Positions 41,693-51,308 are shown, counted from the stretch's first letter. The stretch is 64,000 nt of DNA from Flavobacterium urocaniciphilum (GCF_900110615.1 NZ_FOEI01000003.1:186001-250000), one strand, 5' to 3'. Notes: generated by a model not told the origin, from the letters alone. Program-made: numbers and translations.

Positions 41693-43996
41693 GTGAATAA
41701 AATTATACGCCACGTGGAACACATTACTAAAGCCGCCGAATACACACTTCAATTCATCAATCAAACGAATAGATCTGTTTTTCTTACTGGAAAAGCTGGA
41801 ACTGGAAAAACAACTCTTCTCAAAGAAATTATTGCCACTTCACACAAAAACACTGTGGTGGTTGCTCCTACTGGAATTGCGGCATTAAATGCGGGTGGCG
41901 TTACGATTCATTCCATGTTTCAGTTGCCTTTTTCGGCTTTTATTCCTGATTATAAAGAAGTTACTTCACATTCTTCACTTTATAAATTCGAAACTAAAAC
42001 TACAATTAGCAAACATTTCCGAATGAATGCTACTAAAAAACAAGTACTTTTAAATTTAGAATTGCTTATTATCGATGAAGTTTCGATGCTTCGTCCGGAT
42101 GTATTAGATGCCATCGATTTTATGTTACAAAAAGTGAGAAGAGTTGATGCGCCCTTTGGTGGAGTTCAAGTTCTTTTTATAGGAGATTTATTACAATTAC
42201 CACCTGTAATTAAACAAGAAGAATGGTACGAATTGAAAAAGTATTATGCTGGATCTTTCTTTTTTCATTCGCAAGTAGTTCGTCAAAACCCACCGTTATA
42301 CATCGAATTGGAGAAAATTTACCGCCAGGAAGATGAAACGTTTATTTCGATTTTGAACAATCTTCGAAACAATACCATTACACCTGAAAATGTAGCGGTT
42401 TTAAATCAGTATGTACAACCCGATTTCAATATCAAAAACCATAATGGTTGTATTATTGTAACGACGCATAATGCCAAAGCTGACGATATCAACAAAGAAG
42501 CGTTGGCCGAATTAAAAGCAAAAACAGTTACGTATTTTCCAGAAATTGTTGAAGATTTTCCAGAAAAGATCTACCCTATCGAACCGAAAATGGATTTGAA
42601 GGTTGGTGCACAAGTGATGTTTATCAAAAACGATTTATCTTTTGAAAAAAAATACTTCAATGGAAAAATCGGAACAATTACTTCACTAGCTGATAAAGAA
42701 ATTTTAGTACACTTTACGGAAGAAAATAAAACCATTGAAGTCGATTTATACACTTGGGAAAATATAAAATACACCGTAAACCCTGATACTAAGGAAATTG
42801 AAGAAACAGTTATTGGAACGTATAGTCATTATCCATTAAAATTAGCTTGGGCGATTACGGTGCATAAGAGTCAAGGTTTAACATTTGACAACGCTGCGTT
42901 GGATGTTTCGCGAGTTTTTGCACCCGGACAAGCATATGTGGCTTTATCTCGACTTCGTTCCTTAAATGGCTTAATTTTGCTATCTCCGATACAATTGAAC
43001 GGTATTTCATCCGATACAGAAGTGTTGAATTACGCTAATAACAAAGCTGATGAAACCATTTTAGCGCAATCTTTAGCTATTGAAACTAAAAACTTTTTAC
43101 GTTTAGAATTATGTAAGAGTTTCGATTTCAGACAATTGGCACAAGAATGGCGCAATCATAGGTTTTCGTACAATAATGAAATTGGTAAAACCACCAAATC
43201 GAAATACAAAACTTGGGCGGAACAAAATGAAACTATTGTAGCAGCATTATTAGATTCTTCACAGAAATTCATCAATCAAATACAGAAAATTTGTTATCAA
43301 GAAACCATTGATATTCCTTTTTTAGCAGAACGATGTGAAGCAGCGTATCAGTATTATTTCAAAACGTTAGATTATCAAGTTACCGATTTGTTATTGAAAA
43401 TTGCTGAAGTTAGTAATCTAAAGAAAGTCAAAACGTTCCACGACGAACTCTTGGAATTGGAAGAAATTCAAGTGAAAACAGTTCTGCAATTAAAAAAATC
43501 AGTGTTGTTGGTTAAGAATTTAGTCAACGGTATTGAATTCAATAAAAAAACCATGTCTTCAGACGATATGAAATATTATAAAATTAATAAAATTGCTTCA
43601 TTGTCGGATCAATTTAAACAAATTGATGGTTTTGTGGAACGAGAATTTTCGGAAGTGTTCAGAAAGAAAACGAAAACTAAAAAAGTTAAGGAAAAGTCCA
43701 CTACTCCGAAGAAAACTACGATAGAAATTACCATGGAATTTTGGAAAGAAGGCTTGAGTATTCACGAAATTGCTGCGAAAAGAAAACTCACACCAAGTTC
43801 GGTCTATGCACATTTTACGAAACTAATTCAAATGGAAGTGATTGAACTCGCAGATTTACTTCCAGAAGAGAAAATTTCTTCACTTAAAAATGCTTTTGAA
43901 GGTTATAATAACGAAGGTTTAGGTTTGCTAAAAGACAAATACGGCGATGAATTCTCTTGGGATGAATTGCGTTTGTACAAAGCTAGTTTGAAATAA
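41693..43996 (+). CDS. RecD/Pif1-like DNA helicase with C-terminal helix-turn-helix
   Basis: 767 residues. The superfamily 1 helicase core has Walker A FLTGKAGTGKTTLL (about 30-43), Walker B LLIIDEVSML, and a C-terminal UvrD-like motif AWAITVHKSQGLTFDNA plus QAYVALSRLRSLNGL. Beyond about residue 460 is a non-helicase region ending in a helix-turn-helix motif (EGLSIHEIAAKRKLTPSSVYAHFTKL, noted in parts). The role is probably DNA repair or recombination. No ATG precedes the core; GTG 41693 is the likely start. The GTG at 41714, inside a parS-like half site, is an alternative. Confidence 0.88.
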   Translation: MNKIIRHVEHITKAAEYTLQFINQTNRSVFLTGKAGTGKTTLLKEIIATSHKNTVVVAPTGIAALNAGGVTIHSMFQLPFSAFIPDYKEVTSHSSLYKFETKTTISKHFRMNATKKQVLLNLELLIIDEVSMLRPDVLDAIDFMLQKVRRVDAPFGGVQVLFIGDLLQLPPVIKQEEWYELKKYYAGSFFFHSQVVRQNPPLYIELEKIYRQEDETFISILNNLRNNTITPENVAVLNQYVQPDFNIKNHNGCIIVTTHNAKADDINKEALAELKAKTVTYFPEIVEDFPEKIYPIEPKMDLKVGAQVMFIKNDLSFEKKYFNGKIGTITSLADKEILVHFTEENKTIEVDLYTWENIKYTVNPDTKEIEETVIGTYSHYPLKLAWAITVHKSQGLTFDNAALDVSRVFAPGQAYVALSRLRSLNGLILLSPIQLNGISSDTEVLNYANNKADETILAQSLAIETKNFLRLELCKSFDFRQLAQEWRNHRFSYNNEIGKTTKSKYKTWAEQNETIVAALLDSSQKFINQIQKICYQETIDIPFLAERCEAAYQYYFKTLDYQVTDLLLKIAEVSNLKKVKTFHDELLELEEIQVKTVLQLKKSVLLVKNLVNGIEFNKKTMSSDDMKYYKINKIASLSDQFKQIDGFVEREFSEVFRKKTKTKKVKEKSTTPKKTTIEITMEFWKEGLSIHEIAAKRKLTPSSVYAHFTKLIQMEVIELADLLPEEKISSLKNAFEGYNNEGLGLLKDKYGDEFSWDELRLYKASLK
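41706..41721. other. Weak parS-like half site in the helicase 5' end
   Basis: TACGCCACGTGGAACA keeps the CACGTG core and a perfect right arm, but the left arm is degenerate. It lies within the first codons of the helicase gene, 3.8 kb from the parS cluster. Confidence 0.45.
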
Positions 43997-44007
43997 AAAA
44001 AAGGTAT

Positions 44008-44036
44008 AAAAAAGCTCGGATTATAAATCCGAGCCA
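44008..44036 (-). terminator. Terminator of the DoxX-family gene
   Basis: On the minus strand GCTCGGATT, TAT loop, AATCCGAGC followed by a T-run. It lies between the convergent helicase and DoxX genes and may also slow plus-strand transcription. Confidence 0.82.
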
Positions 44037-44044
44037 TCCTATCT

Positions 44045-44080
44045 TCGTAATTCTGAAATCGTAATTCCCAAATCGTAAAT
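44045..44080. repeat. CGTAATTCTGAAATCGTAA-type spacer repeat
   Basis: Tandem variants of the TCGTAATT/TCGTAAAT word just beyond the DoxX stop. A very similar copy lies at 44628-44678 beyond the holB stop, and a shorter one at 27938-27969 beyond the folB stop. Confidence 0.65.
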
Positions 44081-44082
44081 TA

Positions 44083-44460
44083 TTATAACCAGTATACTCC
44101 TAAAAGGGCTGGAATCAAATAAATTACAATGGTTCTTGCGCCATCGTAATCTTTCGCGATGCGTTGTCCGAAAAGTAAAAACAATAAAGTAATACAAGAA
44201 ACAATACAAGCATAATCGCCAATAATAGTAGCACCACTTTTAATGTTTTCAGCCATTCCAACAAGAGCTAAAACTCCTGCCACAATTTCTAATGCTAAAA
44301 CAATTAATAAAGCAAAAGGCACTTGATTTTTTAAAAAGGTTTGTGAAAAATGACCTTTTAACCAACTTACATTTCCGTTCCAATCGGCAATTTTATCGTA
44401 ACCGGATTGTAAAAATGTAATGGCTAAAAAAGCTAATAAAATAAGGGCAAATGGATTCAT
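44083..44460 (-). CDS. DoxX family membrane protein
   Basis: 125 residues with four membrane helices. It has the DoxX-like N-terminus FLAITFLQSGYDKIADWNGN and the central ALEIVAGVLALVGMAE. These small inner-membrane proteins are linked to redox or terminal-oxidase functions in some bacteria, but no specific role is clear here. A hairpin element lies upstream. Confidence 0.88.
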   Translation of the reverse strand: MNPFALILLAFLAITFLQSGYDKIADWNGNVSWLKGHFSQTFLKNQVPFALLIVLALEIVAGVLALVGMAENIKSGATIIGDYACIVSCITLLFLLFGQRIAKDYDGARTIVIYLIPALLGVYWL

Positions 44461-44497
44461 AGTTTATTATTTTTGGTTGTTTTTAAATTTAAATTTT

Positions 44498-44614
44498 GCC
44501 ACGAATTCTCGAATTTTTCATATTGTCAATATTAAAATTTTAATTCGATTTAATTATCGACAAAGTCGATACAAATTATACTTAAATACATTTTATAATT
44601 CGTGAATTCGTGGC
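44498..44614. repeat. 117-bp element with 17-bp terminal inverted repeats
   Basis: GCCACGAATTCTCGAAT at 44498-44514 faces ATTCGTGAATTCGTGGC at 44598-44614, complementary apart from one position. The inside is AT-rich and holds a smaller palindrome ATCGACAAAGTCGAT (44556-44570). It lies in the gap between the start of the DoxX gene and the end of holB. It has the shape of a miniature inverted-repeat element; no target-site duplication is evident. Confidence 0.7.
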
Positions 44615-44627
44615 TAATATTTTTTTT

Positions 44628-44678
44628 CGTAATTCTGAAATCCCAAATCGTAATTCGTAAATCTCAAATCGTAATTTA
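44628..44678. repeat. CGTAATTCTGAAATC spacer repeat, second copy
   Basis: The tandem TCGTAATT/TCGTAAAT variants directly abut the holB stop codon at 44676. They are nearly the same text as 44045-44080. Confidence 0.65.
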
Positions 44679-45833
44679 CACTTCTTTTTTATGCAACAAT
44701 CTCGTTAACTTAATCGACAAATCGGTTAAAATAACATTACTGTTTCCGTTTCGTTCTATATGATAAATAGCGTCTTCTAATTCTTTAAAAATATCCACAA
44801 TGTTATTTCCATGAATAAAAGGCGCAAATTTTTCCAGTTTAAAATTCTCAAAATTAGGCTCTAAATACACCAAATCTTTCGTTTGATAATTCAATAACAT
44901 CGCTTGTCTGAAAAACTGAATGCAAAATTGTAAAAAATTCTTTTGTGTTTCTCTACCTTCTTTGGCAATAGTGGTACTCCAAGAAATTAAATCGGAAATA
45001 ACACTCGCATTTCCTCTTGCTTTAAATGCCGCTCGCACCCAATTGATAAACCACTCTTCAAAAATACTGTCATCGTCGTCTTTATGCAACAAATGCAAAG
45101 CTTTATTATAATTTCCTTCGCTTTGATGCGCGATTTTTTTTGCTAAATTGGCATCTACTTGATGAACAGAAATTAGTTTTTCCGTGATAACTTGTTCGGG
45201 TAAAGCTAAAAAATCAACTACTTGACAACGAGAAATGATTGTTTGTAATAAATCATCCACACTTTCCGTAATCAAAATAAAAACGGTTTTTTCAGGCGGT
45301 TCTTCTAAAATTTTAAGCAATTTATTGGAAGCCTGATTGTTCATTTTATCAGCCATCCAAATGATCATGACTTTATATCCGCCTTCGTAGGCTTTTAAAG
45401 ATAAATTTCTACTGATTTCTGCCGCTTCTTTAACATTTATTAATCCTTGTTTTTTCGGAATTTCTAATTTTTTATACCAATCAAATATGCTGGCATAAGG
45501 ATTTTCAGTTACAAATTCACGCCATTGTGATAAAAAATTCGCACTAATAACATTATCTCCTTTTACATCATCTGTAGTGGTAACCGGATATACAAAATGC
45601 ATATCGGGATGCGATAAATGTTCAAATTTTAAATTACATGCAGCATTTCCTGTGTTGTTTTCTCCACCAGAATTCTGACACAAAATATATTGCGCATAAG
45701 CAATAGCCATTGGCAATGTTCCCGAACCTTCTGGCCCAACGAACAATTGTGCATGCGGAATTCTTCCGGCATTTGCCGTAGTAATTAAAAAGTTTTTAAT
45801 GTGGTCTTGACCAAGGATGTCTTTAAAAAGCAT
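44676..45833 (-). CDS. holB: DNA polymerase III subunit delta' (clamp loader)
   Basis: 385 residues from ATG 45833 (MLFKDILGQDHIKNFL). The longer frame upstream overlaps the divergent pgk promoter. It has an AAA+ fold: the P-loop region FVGPEGSGTLPMAIAYA is slightly degenerate, as expected for the non-hydrolysing delta' subunit. Cysteines around LCQNSG and AACNLK are remnants of the zinc site. IWMADKMNNQASNKLLKILEEPPEKTVFILIT and SRCQVVDF match the sensor regions. A minus-strand promoter element ends almost at the start codon, suggesting a leaderless message. Confidence 0.93.
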   Translation of the reverse strand: MLFKDILGQDHIKNFLITTANAGRIPHAQLFVGPEGSGTLPMAIAYAQYILCQNSGGENNTGNAACNLKFEHLSHPDMHFVYPVTTTDDVKGDNVISANFLSQWREFVTENPYASIFDWYKKLEIPKKQGLINVKEAAEISRNLSLKAYEGGYKVMIIWMADKMNNQASNKLLKILEEPPEKTVFILITESVDDLLQTIISRCQVVDFLALPEQVITEKLISVHQVDANLAKKIAHQSEGNYNKALHLLHKDDDDSIFEEWFINWVRAAFKARGNASVISDLISWSTTIAKEGRETQKNFLQFCIQFFRQAMLLNYQTKDLVYLEPNFENFKLEKFAPFIHGNNIVDIFKELEDAIYHIERNGNSNVILTDLSIKLTRLLHKKEV

Positions 45834-45835
45834 GA

Positions 45836-45844
45836 GCAAATATA
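45836..45844 (-). promoter_or_regulatory. -7 promoter element of holB, nearly abutting its ATG
   Basis: On the minus strand TATATTTGC ends 2 bases before the ATG at 45833. With the usual spacing, transcription would begin at about the A of the start codon, so a leaderless mRNA is predicted. Confidence 0.6.
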
Positions 45845-45857
45845 AGAGATTTTTATC

Positions 45858-45886
45858 TTGGTTTAAAATCAAACTTTTATCTTTGC
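45858..45886 (+). promoter_or_regulatory. Promoter of pgk
   Basis: TTG (45858-45860), 17 bases, then TATCTTTGC (45878-45886). It is a good match to the Bacteroidota promoter, about 50 bases before the pgk ATG, and back to back with the holB promoter. Confidence 0.65.
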
Positions 45887-45935
45887 AATTCTCTAAAAGT
45901 AAAAACAATAACAACAATTTATAAACATAAAATTT

Positions 45936-47123
45936 ATGAAAACTATTTTCGACATCAATTTTAACAACAAAAAAGCTCTAATCCGTGTAGATTTTAATGT
46001 CCCTTTAGATGAAAATTTTAAAGTAACAGATGCGAACCGAATTGAAGCAGCTAAGCCAACTATTGAAAAGATTTTAAACGATGGTGGTTCGGTAATTTTA
46101 ATGTCGCATTTAGGAAGACCAAAAGGTAAAGAAGACAAATATTCTCTAGGTCACATTGTTTATAAAATTGAAGAAGTTTTAGGTAAAAAAGTTCAATTCG
46201 CGGCTGATTGTAGAGGTGAAATCGCAACAAATGCAGCGGCTAATTTACAAAATGGTGAAATTTTATTATTAGAAAATTTACGTTTTTATGCTGAAGAAGA
46301 AGCGGGTGATGTTGGTTTTTCTAAAGAATTAGCCAATTTAGGAGATGTGTATGTAAACGACGCTTTCGGAACGGCACACAGAGCGCATGCTTCAACAACC
46401 ATTATTGCAAATGAATTTCCAAATGATAAATGTTTCGGAGCGTTATTAGCAAAAGAAATTGAAAGCATCAATAAAGTATTAAAAAACTCTGAAAAACCAG
46501 TAACAGCAATACTTGGAGGAAGTAAAGTTTCTTCAAAAATTACGATTATCGAAAATATTTTAGATAAAGTAGATCACATGATTATTGGTGGTGGAATGAC
46601 GTTTACATTCATCAAAGCGATGGGTGGAAATATCGGAAATTCTATTTGTGAAGACGATAAAATGGAATTGGCATTAGACATCATGAAACAAGCTACTGCA
46701 AAAGGTGTGAAAATTCACTTGCCAATTGATGTAGTAGCTGCCGATGCGTTTTCAAATGAGGCAAATACGCAAGTGGTTAATGTTGCAGAAATTCCAGCAG
46801 GATGGCAAGGTTTAGATGCTGGTCCGAAAACGTTGGCCGATTTAAAAGAGGTTGTTCTAAATTCGAAAACGATTTTATGGAACGGACCAATTGGTGTGTT
46901 TGAATTACCAGCATTCGCTAACGGAACGATTACTTTAGGTGATTTTATTGCAGAATCTACTCAAAACGGTTGTTTCTCATTAGTTGGTGGTGGTGATAGC
47001 GTTGCGGCTGTTAAACAATTCGGTTTAGAATCTAAAATGAGTTACGTTTCAACGGGTGGTGGTGCCATGTTAGAAATGTTAGAAGGAAGAACATTACCAG
47101 GAATTGCTGCAATTTTGGAGTAA
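45936..47123 (+). CDS. pgk: Phosphoglycerate kinase
   Basis: 395 residues, full length. It transfers phosphate between 1,3-bisphosphoglycerate and ADP in glycolysis. It has the signature [82 protein letters not shown] and the C-terminal [14 protein letters not shown] followed by [18 protein letters not shown]. It diverges from holB. Confidence 0.98.
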   Translation: MKTIFDINFNNKKALIRVDFNVPLDENFKVTDANRIEAAKPTIEKILNDGGSVILMSHLGRPKGKEDKYSLGHIVYKIEEVLGKKVQFAADCRGEIATNAAANLQNGEILLLENLRFYAEEEAGDVGFSKELANLGDVYVNDAFGTAHRAHASTTIIANEFPNDKCFGALLAKEIESINKVLKNSEKPVTAILGGSKVSSKITIIENILDKVDHMIIGGGMTFTFIKAMGGNIGNSICEDDKMELALDIMKQATAKGVKIHLPIDVVAADAFSNEANTQVVNVAEIPAGWQGLDAGPKTLADLKEVVLNSKTILWNGPIGVFELPAFANGTITLGDFIAESTQNGCFSLVGGGDSVAAVKQFGLESKMSYVSTGGGAMLEMLEGRTLPGIAAILE

Positions 47124-47151
47124 TTTACTAATTTATCATAAGAATATTATA

Positions 47152-47829
47152 ATGAAATCCAATAAAAGTTTGGTTTTTAAAACAGGAATAATTTTAGTTA
47201 TTATTGGAACTGGATTTTCAACGTTTTTGCCAGGTTTATTATATTTTTATGGATTGCCTTTTTTTGTTTTCATAATTGGGGTATTTTTAGTTTGGTTTAG
47301 TAAAATTAGAATATTATCGAAAATATTATGGTCAATAATTCCAATCTTATTTTTTTTCTGTTACCAATTTTTATGGGTTGAATTTCAAAAAGTAGACACA
47401 GAATATTTTCTAATACCTAAAAATTATAACGGTAAAGTCCAAATTATCTATAATTCAAATTGTTGGAGTAAAATTGAATATAAAAACGGAATAAGAATTT
47501 ATAGAATTCCCAAAAACGGGATATTGTTTACAAGTTCTGAAGATCAACAAGGTATTATAAATCAAAAATACTTTTTTGTTGACGAGAAAAATAATAAAAA
47601 GGAAATAACCCAATTTGATGTTAGAGATTTTAATGAAGAATGGACTACTGAAAAAAATCAAAACGAACCTTCAAGAGATAGCATTGGGATTTTTTTTGCT
47701 GGAAGAACTTATTCAGACGGAATGTCTGAGTTTTATGTAACAAATTACAAAAAATTAGAGAGTTTCGATTTAAAATACGATCAAAAATTTGACAGTATTA
47801 AAATGAAACTTTTAAAGAAATGTCAATAA
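47152..47829 (+). CDS. Uncharacterised membrane protein
   Basis: 225 residues from ATG 47152. An in-frame extension upstream would overlap the end of pgk. Three hydrophobic helices lie within the first 80 residues, followed by a soluble, probably extracytoplasmic domain with charged and aromatic residues. I recognise no family. It follows pgk by 28 bp in the same direction and may be co-transcribed. Confidence 0.7.
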   Translation: MKSNKSLVFKTGIILVIIGTGFSTFLPGLLYFYGLPFFVFIIGVFLVWFSKIRILSKILWSIIPILFFFCYQFLWVEFQKVDTEYFLIPKNYNGKVQIIYNSNCWSKIEYKNGIRIYRIPKNGILFTSSEDQQGIINQKYFFVDEKNNKKEITQFDVRDFNEEWTTEKNQNEPSRDSIGIFFAGRTYSDGMSEFYVTNYKKLESFDLKYDQKFDSIKMKLLKKCQ

Positions 47830-47965
47830 AACAAAACAATATAAAATTGATTTTTAGGTTTAATTAGGGATTATTTTTTACTACTTATTCATCGACAAAA
47901 GTCAAAAAAAAACGTTAAAATGAAAATTTTATCGTTAAATGTTGGGATTGGTACAATAAAAAAAA

Positions 47966-47974
47966 TATATTTGC
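47966..47974 (+). promoter_or_regulatory. Promoter of the lytic transglycosylase gene
   Basis: TATATTTGC, with TTG at 47942-47944 21 bases upstream. It lies about 77 bases before ATG 48051. Confidence 0.6.
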
Positions 47975-48050
47975 GTTTTTACAAGTAATTGTGAATTAAT
48001 GATTTAGATGAAACTCTCTTGTTTTTACAGGAGAAAAAAATATATAAAGA

Positions 48051-49751
48051 ATGAAGAAATTTGTAGTACTAGCTTTTGGGTTTTTCTTGTCGAACGGAAT
48101 GTTTGCGCAAGAAAAGCAAGAGATTACACCGACCCTTTTTACTCCCAAAGTAACGTATTTGGATTCGCTTAAAGCCACTTTTAAAAATCATGAAACAAGT
48201 ACATGTATTGATGAAAGATGGTTGAAAGAAATTTCAGATGCAACATTGTCAAATGAAATGTTTTTTGATATTGAAAACATGAACATTGACGAAAAAGTAG
48301 CGTATGATTTAGATACGGAATTACTAAAGAAACGTTTACACAAATTAGATGTGCAATCGCCTTTCATTATTGAGTACAATCCGGCTTTAGAAAACGTAAT
48401 TAAGTCGTTCTTAAAAAACAGATCTAAAAGTTTTGAAAGACAAATGGCGTTAGCTGAATATTACTTTCCTTTATTTGAAGAAAAGTTATCTAAATTCAAC
48501 TTACCATTAGAAATTAAGTATTTAGCAATTGTTGAATCTGCTTTACAACCTAAAGCAAAATCAAGAGTAGGTGCTGGTGGATTATGGCAATTTATGCCTG
48601 CTACTGGTAAACAATACAAATTGAACATTACCACTTATGTGGATGAGCGTCATGATCCAATAAAATCAACAGAAGCAGCTTGCCAATACATGATTAACAT
48701 GTATGAAATTTTTGGAGATTGGAGTTTGGTTTTAGCGTCTTATAATTGCGGACCAGGAAACGTTTCTAAAGCAATTAGACGTTCAGGTGGTAAAACAGAT
48801 TATTGGGAAATTAGAAAATATTTACCAAAAGAAACAGCGAATTATGTTCCTGCGTTTTTAGCAACGATGTACATTTATGAGTTCAAAAAAGAACACGGAT
48901 TAGTACCGCATAAAGCGCAAATGACGTATTTTGAAACGGATACGGTAATGGTTAAACATGCTATGACCTTTAAACAATTATCGGATTTATTAGATATTTC
49001 GGAAGAACAATTAGAGTATTTAAATCCGATTTACAAATCGAAATACATTCCATCAATTGATAACGAATATTTCTATTTACGTTTACCTAAAAACAAAATT
49101 GGAATTTTTGTATCGAATGAAGAAAAAATTTATGGATACTTGGTGTATTTAGAGCAAGAGAAAATCAGAAATCTTCAATTAGCGCAAATTAGAAAACGCG
49201 ATAGTATTGCCAAACAAGATTCTATTGCAGTAGCTTCTAATTCGAAATTCAAAGTAGATGAAAATGTTGAATACGAAGAAGTAATTAAAAAGCGTACAAA
49301 AGAAGTGGTTAGCAAAAACTATTATAAAGTTAAAAAAGGCGAAACACTTAGTGAAATTGCAGATAAAAACAATGTTAGCATTACCAATTTACGTCAGTGG
49401 AATAAAATCAAAGGAAGTAATATTAACGCCGGTCAGAGTTTAGTAATTCAAACTACGAAAAAAGTCACGGTTAACGAAGTGGTCAAAAAGCCGAAACCGA
49501 AAACGGAAATCGTAGAACCACAGGTTGAAGATGCAGTTGCAGAAAACACAACAAAACCTGCTGAAAATAAATATTCTGATGCAAAAAGTAAATTAGAAGT
49601 AAAAGAAGATTATTATATCGTACAAAAAGGAGATTCAATCTTTTCAATAACTAGAAAGTTTCCAAATTTAACAGCAGACGATTTAAAAAAGAAAAACGAT
49701 TTAAAATCGGATAACATACAACCAGGAATGAAATTAAAAATTCAAGGTTAA
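48051..49751 (+). CDS. mltD: Membrane-bound lytic murein transglycosylase D-like protein with LysM domains
   Basis: 566 residues. A signal peptide (MKKFVVLAFGFFLSNGMFAQ) precedes an SLT catalytic domain at about 130-290 (EIKYLAIVESALQPKAKSRVGAGGLWQFMPATGKQY, with the catalytic Glu in VESAL, and YNCGPGNVSKAIRRSGG). Two LysM peptidoglycan-binding domains follow, one around YYKVKKGETLSEIADKNNV and one at the C-terminus around YYIVQKGDSIFSITRKF. It cleaves glycan strands with anhydromuramic acid formation. The N-terminal Cys of classical MltD lipoproteins is absent. It is followed by a terminator and a DUF4837 gene. Confidence 0.93.
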   Translation: MKKFVVLAFGFFLSNGMFAQEKQEITPTLFTPKVTYLDSLKATFKNHETSTCIDERWLKEISDATLSNEMFFDIENMNIDEKVAYDLDTELLKKRLHKLDVQSPFIIEYNPALENVIKSFLKNRSKSFERQMALAEYYFPLFEEKLSKFNLPLEIKYLAIVESALQPKAKSRVGAGGLWQFMPATGKQYKLNITTYVDERHDPIKSTEAACQYMINMYEIFGDWSLVLASYNCGPGNVSKAIRRSGGKTDYWEIRKYLPKETANYVPAFLATMYIYEFKKEHGLVPHKAQMTYFETDTVMVKHAMTFKQLSDLLDISEEQLEYLNPIYKSKYIPSIDNEYFYLRLPKNKIGIFVSNEEKIYGYLVYLEQEKIRNLQLAQIRKRDSIAKQDSIAVASNSKFKVDENVEYEEVIKKRTKEVVSKNYYKVKKGETLSEIADKNNVSITNLRQWNKIKGSNINAGQSLVIQTTKKVTVNEVVKKPKPKTEIVEPQVEDAVAENTTKPAENKYSDAKSKLEVKEDYYIVQKGDSIFSITRKFPNLTADDLKKKNDLKSDNIQPGMKLKIQG

Positions 49752-49769
49752 TACCAAAACAAGTTCTTA

Positions 49770-49810
49770 AAAACCACAATATTCAGATAAATATTGTGGT
49801 TTTTTGTTTT
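49770..49810 (+). terminator. Terminator of the lytic transglycosylase gene
   Basis: AAAACCACAATATT pairs with AATATTGTGGTTTT and is followed by TTGTTTT. Confidence 0.88.
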
Positions 49811-49827
49811 AAATTAGCCACACAAAA

Positions 49828-50811
49828 ATGCAGCACTTGAAAAAAATACTTTTAATACTTTGCTCTTTCCTCCTACTTTCTTGTTTTGAAAAAGAACATG
49901 AAAAAAAAGATGTGGTGGCTAAAAACCCTTATGTCAATCAAAATTCGGTTACGGTTTTAATTTCTAACTCACTTTGGGAAGGAAAAGTGGGTGAAAAAAT
50001 TAGAGAAAAATTCGCTGCCCCAATTGTAGGATTACATGAATGTGAATCGCTGTTTGTTTTGATGCCTGTCCATGGTGCTTTAACTACTGAAGCAAAAGCA
50101 TCGCGAAACATTTTAGTTCTTTCTAAAAAAGAGCAATCTGAAACAAAATTCGAAAAAGATAAATATATCAAAAACCAAAAGATATATACCATTGAAGGCG
50201 AAAATGAAGAAATGATTTTAAAACAGCTTCAACTTTCTTATAAAGAAATTATGAAAACGTTTTACGAATCGGAAATTCAATTATTATTACAAAAATCGAC
50301 AACCAATAAGAAATTACAACAACAGGTAAAAAAGCAATTTTTAGTTGATATTCAAATCCCAAAAGAATATAGCAAAGGATTACAAGGCGATAATTTTTTA
50401 TGGTTGCGAAAAGAAATTGGTTCAGGTTATAATAATTTACTGATTTATACAGCGAGTTTTTCTGCCATTTATAATAAAAACGCAGTAGTTACCAATAGTT
50501 TGTTTATTAGAAATCAGGTTTCTAAAAAATATGTTTTAGGGAAAACCAAAGGCAGTTATATGGTTGCTGAACCAGCATATTATCCAAATTTTGAAACTAC
50601 AAAAATTCATAATAATTTGGCTTATGAAATGCGCGGAAGTTGGGAATTTCATAATGATTTCATGACCGGACCGTATATTAATTTTGCCATAAAAGACAAC
50701 AAACGCAAAAGATTTATTATTATTGATGGATTTGCTTTTAATCCGGTTCATTCTAAAAAAGAATTGCTGTTTGAAATGGAAGCGATAATTAAATCAACTA
50801 AAATTTTATAA
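49828..50811 (+). CDS. DUF4837 family lipoprotein
   Basis: 327 residues. A lipoprotein signal peptide has the lipobox LLLSC (Cys19). The mature part contains LISNSLWEGKVGEKIREKFAAP near its start and ends in AYEMRGSWEFHNDFMTGPYINFA and a strand-rich region, which I associate with DUF4837, a Bacteroidota family of unknown function. The assignment to the number is from memory. Confidence 0.85.
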   Translation: MQHLKKILLILCSFLLLSCFEKEHEKKDVVAKNPYVNQNSVTVLISNSLWEGKVGEKIREKFAAPIVGLHECESLFVLMPVHGALTTEAKASRNILVLSKKEQSETKFEKDKYIKNQKIYTIEGENEEMILKQLQLSYKEIMKTFYESEIQLLLQKSTTNKKLQQQVKKQFLVDIQIPKEYSKGLQGDNFLWLRKEIGSGYNNLLIYTASFSAIYNKNAVVTNSLFIRNQVSKKYVLGKTKGSYMVAEPAYYPNFETTKIHNNLAYEMRGSWEFHNDFMTGPYINFAIKDNKRKRFIIIDGFAFNPVHSKKELLFEMEAIIKSTKIL

Positions 50812-50833
50812 ACAAGAGCAGTAAGCAATTTTT

Positions 50834-50859
50834 AGATTGCTTCGTGCCTCGCAATGACT
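50834..50859. repeat. Dispersed AGATTGCTTCGTGCCTCGCA-type repeat
   Basis: The segment has arms ATTGC and GCAAT around TTCGTGCCTC. Near-identical words are familiar to me as interspersed repeats in Bacteroidota genomes. Only one clear copy lies in this window. It sits in the spacer between the DUF4837 and ElaA-like genes. Confidence 0.55.
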
Positions 50860-50864
50860 AAATC

Positions 50865-51308
50865 ATGATAGAATTCAAAATAAAGCGATTTAACGAACTT
50901 TCTACAACCGAACTATATCAAATACTACAATTACGATCGGAAGTGTTTGTAGTGGAACAAAATTGCGTTTATCAAGACATTGACGGGAAAGATGAGAAAG
51001 CCATTCACGTTTTAGGTTACTATGAAGGTGTTTTAGCCGCTTATTCTCGATTATTTAAACCGAATGATTATTTTGCCGAAAGTTCAATCGGGCGTGTAAT
51101 TGTTAAAGCTTCGCACCGTGATAAAAAATTAGGACACGACTTAATGCGTACTTCAATTGAAGCCATCCAAAATTTATTTCAAGTAACAAACATTACCATT
51201 TCAGCACAATTGTATTTGCAGAAATTTTATGAAAGTCATGGTTTTGTAACCGTTGGTGAAAGTTACTTAGAAGACGATATTCCGCATATAGAAATGCGAA
51301 AATCTTAA
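50865..51308 (+). CDS. ElaA-type GNAT acetyltransferase
   Basis: 147 residues. It has the ElaA pattern LSTTELYQILQLRSEVFVVEQNCVYQDIDGKD, then SSIGRVIVKASHRDKKLGHDLM with the acetyl-CoA-binding loop (RDKKLGHDL), and AQLYLQKFYESHGFVTVGESYLEDDIPHIEM. It is a GNAT-fold N-acetyltransferase. The substrate is unknown. Confidence 0.92.
   Translation: MIEFKIKRFNELSTTELYQILQLRSEVFVVEQNCVYQDIDGKDEKAIHVLGYYEGVLAAYSRLFKPNDYFAESSIGRVIVKASHRDKKLGHDLMRTSIEAIQNLFQVTNITISAQLYLQKFYESHGFVTVGESYLEDDIPHIEMRKS

Noticed and set aside
44420..44605. 61-codon plus-strand frame
   Set aside because: It runs antisense to the DoxX gene and then through the inverted-repeat element; no family resemblance.
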